Source of the DNA: Physella acuta
Taxonomy: Eukaryota > Mollusca > Gastropoda > Physidae
DNA length: 64,000 nucleotides
NCBI RefSeq assembly: GCF_028476545.1
Contig: NW_026732672.1
Location: 1-64,000, forward strand
Direction of reading: 5' to 3'
Shown here: positions 56,802 through 64,000 of the stretch, piece after piece
How the letters are laid out: the number at the start of each line of letters is the position of its first letter
Numbering within the stretch: the stretch's first letter is position 1
Translations under genes and position numbers: made by a program
Notes under the pieces: model-generated
Seen by the model: the letters and a program-made list of their open reading frames with translations, nothing else
Told to the model about the DNA's origin: nothing
Databases searched by the model: none

Positions 56802-58018
56802 TATATATATAATTCTCTACGGGAGGACCATGCGAGACACCACCACGTAAGGGCTTAACCGTTCCTACCCCGCTCTCTAGGCATATAGCTACCACCCCCA
56901 CCCCCATCAGTCTGGTGAGCTGTGGTTCACGCCGACTGTTTACAATATTAGAGCCGGGTCGAGTTAGTGACGGCTATTAGGGGCAGATAATTTAGCTTTG
57001 AAAAGATTTGCAACTAAGGAGAGGTAATTATAAGTTCTGCTTGATCTTTTCATTGTCGTCTGTAAACTGTCGACAGAGACGGCTGCTTTCACGGGGGGGG
57101 GGGGGGGGAGGAGAGAGATGGTAGTGTCGAATTCACAAATTATGAATTACTGAGAAGGAGAAAAGAAACACATATATAGAGGCGTATGCTTACGGTGCGG
57201 GTCAGCTCGTGTCGTATAAAGATTGAAACACAAACACTAGATTAAAACATGCGATATGTTGAAACGCAAACACTAGATTAAAACAAGCGATATGTTGAAA
57301 CACAAACACTAGATTAAAACATGCGATATGATGAAACACAAACACTAGATTAAAACATGTGATATGTTGAAACACAAACACTAGATTGAAACAAGCGATA
57401 TGTTGAAACACAAACACTAGATTAAAACATGCGATATGTTGAAACACAAACACTAGATTAAAACATGCGATATGTTGAAACACAAACACTCGATTAAAAC
57501 ATGCGATATGGTTTTCAATCGGAGATGATAGAAGCTAAGCTACACCACCTGAGCACTGGTGGAATTACATAGAGCATCAGAAGACAAAGGTTAAATTATA
57601 TAGACGAGCCGACCCGCGGCGTAACATACGCCGCTATTTAGTTGTTTTATTTTCTACTTTTCAGTAATTCATAATTTGTGAATTCGACAGTACCAACGCT
57701 GCCACTGAAAATATTTGCTGTAAAAGACTACCCCCCCCCCCCTTTCCCCAACCCCTACCATACACCCCCCCCCCCCTTGAAAGCAGCCTCCTCTTAGTTA
57801 CCTCCTGTAAGTTTAAAATAGTTTCAAACTAAATTATCTGCCCCTAATAGCCGTCACTAAACCCGGCTCTACGATTTGTAAACATTTAGCGTGAACCACA
57901 GCTCACCAGACCATGTGGGGGTGGGGTGGGGTGGTAGTGATAGAGAGGAAGAGAGGGAACTGCAAGGCGCGCTTGCAGCTTGTTTTCTAATGTCTCCCAG
58001 AAGAGAATTATATATATA
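56802..58018. mobile_element. 1.2-kb inverted-repeat (foldback) element
   Basis: Two inverted arms of roughly 400 bp (56802-57210 and 57600-58018) flank a spacer. Matching inverted blocks run in order from the outer end (TATATATATAATTCTCT with GGGAG) through GTGAGCTGTGGTTCACGC, TAGTGACGGCTATTAGGGGC, TAATTCATAATTTGTGAATT and GACGAGC.GACCCGC near the centre. Arms are diverged and contain unequal G/C tracts. No transposase frame is present. The spacer holds a 36-bp minisatellite. Confidence 0.8.
57217..57512. repeat. 36-bp minisatellite, eight copies, in the foldback loop
   Basis: Copies of GAAACACAAACACTAGATTA followed by AAACATGCGATATGTT. The unit is twelve codons, so the minus frame reads FVFQHIACFNLV repeatedly. 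Confidence 0.95.
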
Positions 58019-58133
58019 GATATTCAGAACAATTTTATGAAAATACAAAGACCGTGTTTTCTCAAGCAAATGTGCAGAGGATATTGTTGGCCTTTCTGTG
58101 ACGACCAGCTATCTCCCGCTACATCGCATAAAG

Positions 58134-58205
58134 CAGAGGTCTCCAAACCTTTTGTCTCGGCCCCAACCCCATTTATGTATCCTCCCTCCCCCCACCCGCC
58201 AAATT
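58134..58205 (+). mobile_element. hAT-like left end, truncated
   Basis: CAGAGGTCTCCAAACCTTTT closely resembles the left end of the element at 59914 (CAGGGGTCTCCAAACTTTTC). No matching right end is found downstream, so it is a fragment. Confidence 0.5.
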
Positions 58206-58319
58206 ATGTTGGGGGGGGGGTACACTACTACAGTACTAAAGGTTGGTTAATTGTCAGTTAAGTATCAACGCAATTTTGGTAAAATTAAAATTCTTTGACG
58301 GTTGTAATAAATATTTTTT

Positions 58320-58440
58320 AGCCTCAGACATGTAATTTACAGCGTCAGATTGCCTTGCATGTTTGCTTTACTATTATAGTTTTCATCATCGGCTTGTGAG
58401 GACTGATACAGATTTACAACGGAAATACTTCTTTCTCATG
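58320..58440 (-). mobile_element. Interspersed repeat R1, copy 4
   Basis: Left end GCCTCAGACATGTAATTTAC next to a short T run, then CATCATCGGCTTGTGAGGAC. It lies 24 kb from the other copies, so the family is dispersed. Confidence 0.75.
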
Positions 58441-59584
58441 TTTTGGTAGTTTAATTTTTGGTAGTTTAAATATGCTGTTGAAGTACCCGAGCATAACCTA
58501 TTAGAACTTTGGTAGGAACTTTCACTTGTCTACATGCTTAGAATGTAATACAGCTAATGGTTTACTACTTAAATAAAATTTAAATGATATTTACAAAACT
58601 TAAAAGTTTTTACAGGCATTTGTACACAATTTTTTATGCGCAATTTGTAAAATATAATAAACATTTATTTTTTTTTACAACTGAATTTCTCTTTATTTTA
58701 ACGACTTCCGACAAAGAAATTATCATCAAATTAAAAGGTTTTTTCCCTTAGTTAATTTAGAAGCAGCAGCCAAAAAAATCATACTTAAACCATTTTTCAA
58801 CATTGCACACTTTCTAACTATACTAGCCGTCGGTGCCCGTTACACGTGAATTATAGGCCTATATATTTTAATGTTATATTTGTTTGAGAAAAATATTTTA
58901 TAAAATAGTTATTGGTCGAAACGCTATGTACTTTACTACACGTTGAATGATATTAGCGACAAAGCAAAGACATAACTAAATTGCTAAAAATCCGACACAT
59001 TTAGAATAACATAGGCAACTAATACTTATTTGAAAAATTGTAATCAAATTATATGCATTATTAGTCAATACAACACTATATTAAATGCATACACTGATTA
59101 AAAGACTTAAATGATTCCGCAAAAAAAAAAAGCCGGCTGTTCAATCGTATTTATGTTGTTTTTTTAAAGTAATTTGTACTATTTTTGGTCGAGAAAATTG
59201 TATACATTTCATAGCGTGAAATAACTACTATAATGATTATTTTATAAGAAAAAATAATTTCTGTATATTACATTTAATTTTCATCATGTAGCGAGTGTGT
59301 TTGCTTATTTGCTAAAAAAGAATCTTTATTATTGTAGATCTTTTCTTATACAGTACACGTAAGACGGTTTTATGCACTTTATTATCTGAAGTTACATAAG
59401 GAAAATATTTTATCATAAATACAATGTAGGCAATGGCATCAGTTATGGCATACTTTTAGTTAACTCTGTAGATTAGTGTCTTTAAAAACAAAAGCATTAC
59501 ACATTTTATAAACCTTAGCTGACCAACAAAGTATTGCAATCATTAATGATCAGTTTAAATTTTGTAGCCTAATTTTACTGGTGT
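58441..59584. other. AT-rich spacer
   Basis: No gene is seen. TACTAGCCGTCGGTGCCCG at about 58822 and CGCGGTCCAGCTAGTA at about 60181 look like inverted ends of a larger diverged element, but this is weak. Confidence 0.4.
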
Positions 59585-59745
59585 CTATAGACATCTTGTC
59601 TTGTATTAGATAGATATTTTTCTATGTGGTATAGACTAGACTATAGCCAACCTGTCTAGTATTAGATAGACATTTTTCTATATGGTATAGACTTTAGACA
59701 TCCTGTCTAGTATTAGATAGACATTTTTCTATGTGGTGTAGGGTT
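59585..59745. repeat. ~60-bp repeat, three copies
   Basis: Copies of CCTGTCTAGTATTAGATAGA, CATTTTTCTATGTGG and TATAGACTTTAGACAT. Confidence 0.88.
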
Positions 59746-59913
59746 AGGGTTATAAAGTGCTTGTCGAATTGCTTGTTTATTTGTGTTATTTCTCAATGGA
59801 ACTTTTGTACTATTTAATTATTTGTGGCCGTCTTCGAAACGCCCGATTACTTCCTGGTGCTTTATGTTGTTAGCGGGAGAAATCACAAGCACATTTTTTG
59901 GGATCTTCTAGAT

Positions 59914-60113
59914 CAGGGGTCTCCAAACTTTTCAGTCCGAGGGCCGCATTAACTATCAAATTTCAGTTCGGGGGCCAGTTTCTTCCATGCATGTCTTTGA
60001 TTTTTCTGGGCAAAGTTCCTCAGCCGTCACCAACAAACGTTTTTTTCTGTGGACAAAAACGTCTCCGCGGGCCGGATGAGAGGACCCCGCGGGCCGTAGT
60101 TTGGAGACCCCTG
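59914..60113. mobile_element. hAT-type MITE, 200 bp, perfect 8-bp TSD (TTCTAGAT)
   Basis: The left end CAGGGGTCTCCAAACTTTTC and right end TAGTTTGGAGACCCCTG are inverted repeats. TTCTAGAT lies on both sides exactly (59906-59913 and 60114-60121). Subterminal GGGCCGCA and CGGGCCGT words are typical of hAT MITEs. No coding capacity. Confidence 0.95.
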
Positions 60114-60194
60114 TTCTAGATGATGTATCTGTGTTGGAGTAACTCTTGTCAAATAAATATCTGTTTCACCCTACAATTGTGCGCGGTCCAGCTA

Positions 60195-60605
60195 GTACAC
60201 TGACGCCGTTATTTCATTAGATCCCTGTTGTTTCAGCATAGTTACAACTATCTCCCTCGTGCTTTATGTTGCGGGTACTAAAGAAACCCTATCACGTGGT
60301 ATCCCTAATTGATTTTAATCGCCCTCATAAGACAAATTTACAACACCATTCCTCCCCCTGCCCATACGAGATATGAACGTCTTGGGAAAAAGTTGGACAC
60401 GTAAAAATCTGGATACACACGAACTAGTGGGTGAAAACCAGGCCAAACACTGGTGTATGGAGCTTCCGGTCATCTAGTCAGGGCGTGGTGGAGCTTAGGG
60501 TCCTATTGTCCGAGTCTCGCCCCTCCGTGTTACAGTTGGTGGAGTACCCGGGGCGCCCGTCCAGGGAGTAATGACAGAGCGTTGTTTGAATGGTTAGTGA
60601 CGGCA
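60195..60605. other. Spacer
   Basis: No gene is seen. Confidence 0.5.
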
Positions 60606-60715
60606 TGGGCTCGTGGGAAACCAGGGCACGCCACATCGTGTGGCATGTGGGGGACACGCCACATCGTGTGGCATGTGTGAAACCAGGGCACGCCACATCG
60701 TGTGTCAGCCAGCAC
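60606..60715. repeat. ~32-bp repeat, three copies, with hairpin core
   Basis: Copies of AAACCAGGGCACGCCACATC followed by GTGTGGCATGTG. Each of the first two contains GCCACATCGTGTGGC, a palindrome with a 3-base loop. Confidence 0.88.
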
Positions 60716-60756
60716 ATGACCCCACGCTGGTCCAACTAGTAGAACCCCTCCCACCA

Positions 60757-61070
60757 CTTGCACGTCCATATATTACAATCACCCCCTCCCCCCACTTGCA
60801 CGTCCATATATTACAATCACCCCCCCCCCCCCCCGCCTGAAATTGTTTTTTTTAAATCCCCCTCTTCCTGTCGCTCGTCCATTTATTACGATTCCCCTCC
60901 CTTCCCCCCCTCTCCCCAAATATTTTTTAGAATCCCTCTCCCATATTCGTCCATTCTTTAGCACCCCCCCCCCACACACACACGTCAGCCTGTCTATTAC
61001 GATCCCCCCTCTCCCCCCCCCCCCCCCACACACACGCCCGTCCGTCTATTAAGATCCTCCCTCTACTGAA
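60757..61070. repeat. ~40-bp degenerate repeat with poly-C
   Basis: Six or so units of CACGTCCATATATTACAATC followed by poly-C; later units diverge (CTCGTCCATTTATTACGATT). Confidence 0.85.
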
Positions 61071-61667
61071 ATAAAACAAATCCATCAACATTTTAACATG
61101 TTAATTATCTTGATTTAGCAACGAATGATGACGGTGTACCAATTAAAGATACGATTTCTTTCCTACTATAAAATAGCTTTTATCTAGAAGAACTGGGCTT
61201 TAAGCTCTGATAATGGGATTATCGTTCTTAGCTTGAGAACTAAGCACTAGGCCTACACGATCGATGAATACAAGTTCCAGATGGAAACACGTCCAATGTA
61301 TTTCAGCAATTCAAAAAAAAAAAGGCTGGTATACGGGGAAAAAATTAATTACAGACACAATTAATTAGAGATTTTAATTTAAATATTGCTTGATAGTGAC
61401 TGCCTTTTGGTGCTTTTTAAATGACATTTACAGCTAACCCAGTGACCTTGGCAATTCTAGCACAAAGCCTGGACAGAGACGCATGATTCGTCTGGAATAT
61501 TTCAATAAACGTCTGGGAATTAAGTTCAAGCTGGTGGGGTGAGATAGGCGGGATGGGGGTGTGGGAAGGCGGGGGGGGGGGGGGGCGCTGAGGACTGCAG
61601 GGGCGTCTGTTTATGGAGTTTATTTGGGTTAACATGAAATATGTCTTTACCAAACATTTTCGTCTAC
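61071..61667. other. AT-rich spacer
   Basis: No gene is supported. G tract at 61571-61583. Confidence 0.55.
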
Positions 61668-63160
61668 CAATAGCTGTCGTCAAGCATTAAAATGTACCAA
61701 TAGCTGTAGTCAAACATTAAAATGTACCAATAGCTGTAGTCAAACATTTAAATGTACCAATGGCTGAGTCAAACATTAAAATGTACCAATAGCTGTAGTC
61801 AAACATTAAAATGTACCAATAGCTGTAGTCAAACATTTAAATGTACCAATGGCTGAGTCAAACATTAAAATGTACCAATAGCTGTAGTCAAGCATTAAAA
61901 TGTACCAATAGCTGTAGTCAAACATTAAAATGTACCAATAGCTGTAGTCAAACATTTAAATGTACCAATGGCTGAGTCAAACATTAAAATGTACCAATAG
62001 CTGTAGTCAAGCATTAAAATGTACCAATAGCTGTAGTCAAGCATTAAAATGTACCAATAGCTGCAGTCAAACATTAAAATGTACCAATAGCTAAGTCAAA
62101 CATTAAAATGTACCAATAGCTGAGGCTAACATTAAAATGTACCAATAGCTGTCGTCAAACATTAAAATGTACCAATAGCTGAGTCAAACATTAAACTGTA
62201 CCAATAGCTGAGTCAAACATTAAAATGTACCAATAGCTAAGTCAAACATTAAAATGTACCAATAGCTGTAGTCAAACATTAAAATGTACCAATAGCTGTA
62301 GTCAAGCATTAAAATGTACCAATAGCTGAGTCAAACATTAAAATGTACCAATAGCTAAGTCAAGCATTAAAATGTACCAATAGCTGTAGTCAAGCATTAA
62401 AACATACCAACAGCTGTAGTCAAGCATTAAAATGTACCAATAGCTGTAGTCAAGCATTAAAATGTACCAATAGCTGTAGTCAAACATTAAAATGTACCAA
62501 TAGCTGTAGTCAAACATTAAAATGTACCAATAGCTGTCGTCAAGCATTAAAATGTACCAATAGCTGTAGTCAAGCATTAAAACATACCAATAGCTGTAGT
62601 CAAGCATTAAAATGTACCAATAGCTGTAGTCAAGCATTAAAATGTACCAATAGCTGTAGTCAAACATTAAAATGTACCAATAGCTGTAGTCAAACATTAA
62701 AATGTACCAATAGCTGTAGTCAAACATTAAAATGTACCAATAGCTGTAGTCAAACATTAAAATGTACCAATAGCTGTAGTCAAACATAAAACGTACCAAT
62801 AGCTGAGTCAAACATTAAAATGTACCAATAGCTGTAGTCAAACATTAAAATGTGCCAATAGCTGAGCCAAACATTAAAATGTACCAATAGCTGTAGTCAA
62901 ATATTAAAATGTACCAATAGCTGAGGTCAAACATTAAAATGTACCATCAGCTGTAGTCAAACATTAAAATGTACCAATAGCTGTAGTCAAACATTAAAAT
63001 GTACCAACAGCTGTAGTCAAACATTAAAATTTACCAATAGCTGTAGTCAAACATTAAAATGTACCAATAGCTGTAGTCAAACATTAAAATGTACCAATAG
63101 CTGTAGTCAAATAAATTGTACCAATAGCTGTAGTCAAGCATTAAAATGTACCAATAGCCC
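61668..63160. repeat. 30-bp minisatellite, ~50 copies
   Basis: Copies of AGCTGTAGTCAAACATTAAA followed by ATGTACCAAT. Shorter units with AGCTGAGTC or AGCTAAGTC are scattered, mostly in the left half, and AACATACCAA marks a repeated block at 62400 and 62580. The unit is ten codons, so the minus frame of 157 codons is a periodic YWYILMFDYS translation. Confidence 0.97.
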
Positions 63161-63289
63161 TACCTCTGTGCCTGTAGTCCGCCATCTTGGTACGGCTATG
63201 TTAAACAAACCCAGCTATCTCCAGTCTAAATGGAATCTTCCCTCTATGGAGATGAGAAGGTCATTACAGGGTCAGACCGTCCCAGACAC

Positions 63290-63990
63290 GGCATCTACAT
63301 ATCGCGGTGTCTTGTGGCTCATACTACCGACACGGTGGATGCTGTGTCTTGTGGTTGATGCTACCGACACGGTGGATGCTGTGTCTTGTGGTTGATGCTA
63401 CCGACACGGTGGATGCTGTTGGTTAATAGTACCGACACGGTGGATGCTGTGTCTTGTGGCTAATGCTACCGACACGGTGGATGCTGTGTCTTCTGGCTCA
63501 TACTACCGACACGGTGGATGCTGTTGGTTAATAGTACCGACACGGTGGATGCTGTTGGCTGACACTACCAACACGGTGGATGCTGTGTCTTGTGGCTAAT
63601 GCTACCGACACGGTGGATGCTGTTGGCTGACACTACCAACACGGTGGATGCTGTTGGATAACACTACCGACACGGTGGATGCTGTGTCTTGTGGCTAATG
63701 CTACCGACACGGTGGATGCTGTTGGCTGATACTACAGACACGGTGGGTGCTGTTGGATAACACTACCGACACGGTGGATGCTGTGTCTTGTGGCTAATGC
63801 TACCGACACGGTGGATGCTGTTGGCTGATAGTAGCGACACGGTGGATGCTGTTGGATAACACTACCGACACGGTGGATGCTGTGTCTTGTGGCTAATGCT
63901 ACCGACACGGTGGATGCTGTGTCTTCTGTCTGATGTTACCGACACGGTGGAAGCTTTTGGATGATACTTTATTTCATGACTTGGCCATTG
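63290..63990. repeat. 31/37-bp GACACGGTGGATGCTG repeat
   Basis: About 20 units joined by TACCGACACGGTGGATGCTG. Long units add TGTCTTGTGGCTAATGC, short ones add TTGGCTGATAC or TTGGATAACAC, and the two alternate irregularly. The right end stops at about 63960. Confidence 0.94.
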
Positions 63991-64000
63991 GTTGTTTCAT

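Noticed and set aside
58822-60195. A larger element bounded by TACTAGC and GCTAGTA
   Set aside because: The inverted ends match over only about seven bases and no target duplication was found.
62338-62811. Minus-strand 157-codon frame with YWYILMFDYS repeats
   Set aside because: The 30-bp unit is ten codons; a by-product of the array.
63168-63395. Plus-strand frame between the last two arrays
   Set aside because: The right half is the 31/37-bp repeat, and the left half has only a chance acceptor-like CTCCAG.

Overview
This is animal nuclear DNA that is poor in genes and very rich in repeats. Intron-style splice signals, tRNA genes with internal promoters and Pol III terminators, tRNA-derived SINEs and 8-bp-TSD DNA transposons all indicate a eukaryote. 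The SINE core (a GAGTCCAC / GGGTACCTGAC type sequence) and the heavy minisatellite load fit a marine invertebrate, most likely a gastropod mollusc. That placement is inference from memory and was not tested.

Gene content. Two identical tRNA-Phe(GAA) genes lie on the minus strand at 3.0 and 6.2 kb. An EF-hand coding exon on the minus strand (1688-1822) looks like a first exon whose gene runs off the left edge, and it resembles Rab11-FIP3/4 proteins. A plus-strand host gene of unknown identity is inferred from two exons, 8601-8688 and 19195-19430. Their splice phases match across a 10.5-kb intron, and the second exon needs a one-base frame change to stay open. A decayed protein-coding retrocopy lies on the minus strand at 34.86-35.56 kb. 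I see no rRNA gene, no CRISPR array, and no reverse transcriptase, integrase, capsid, envelope or intact transposase frame.

Mobile DNA. Two clear non-autonomous hAT-type elements have perfect 8-bp target duplications (35620-36487 and 59914-60113). A second group of short elements has CAGTGGCG/CAGAGGCG ends and poly-G/poly-C interiors (3238-3626, 3708-5031, 5081-5386, 40168-40365, with a relative at 34195-34377). Other elements are several SINE copies, a poly-A-ended interspersed repeat present four times, and a 1.2-kb inverted-repeat element at 56.8-58.0 kb.

Tandem repeats. Adding up the arrays listed here gives roughly 24 kb, more than a third of the window. Most are minisatellites with units of 14-60 bp. 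The largest are the 17-bp array at 9.9-11.6 kb, the 37-bp array at 32.5-33.7 kb, the 33-bp array at 41.4-43.4 kb, the 14-bp and 23-bp arrays at 46.7-50.2 kb, and the 30-bp array at 61.7-63.2 kb. Several units contain no stop codon in three or six frames, so they give long reading frames that are not genes. One array (3.85-5.03 kb) has clearly grown from the end of a short transposon, and another marks the breakpoint of a local duplication (30.7-36.9 kb). The gaps between arrays are mostly AT-rich DNA with long poly-G/poly-C tracts and no recognisable genes.
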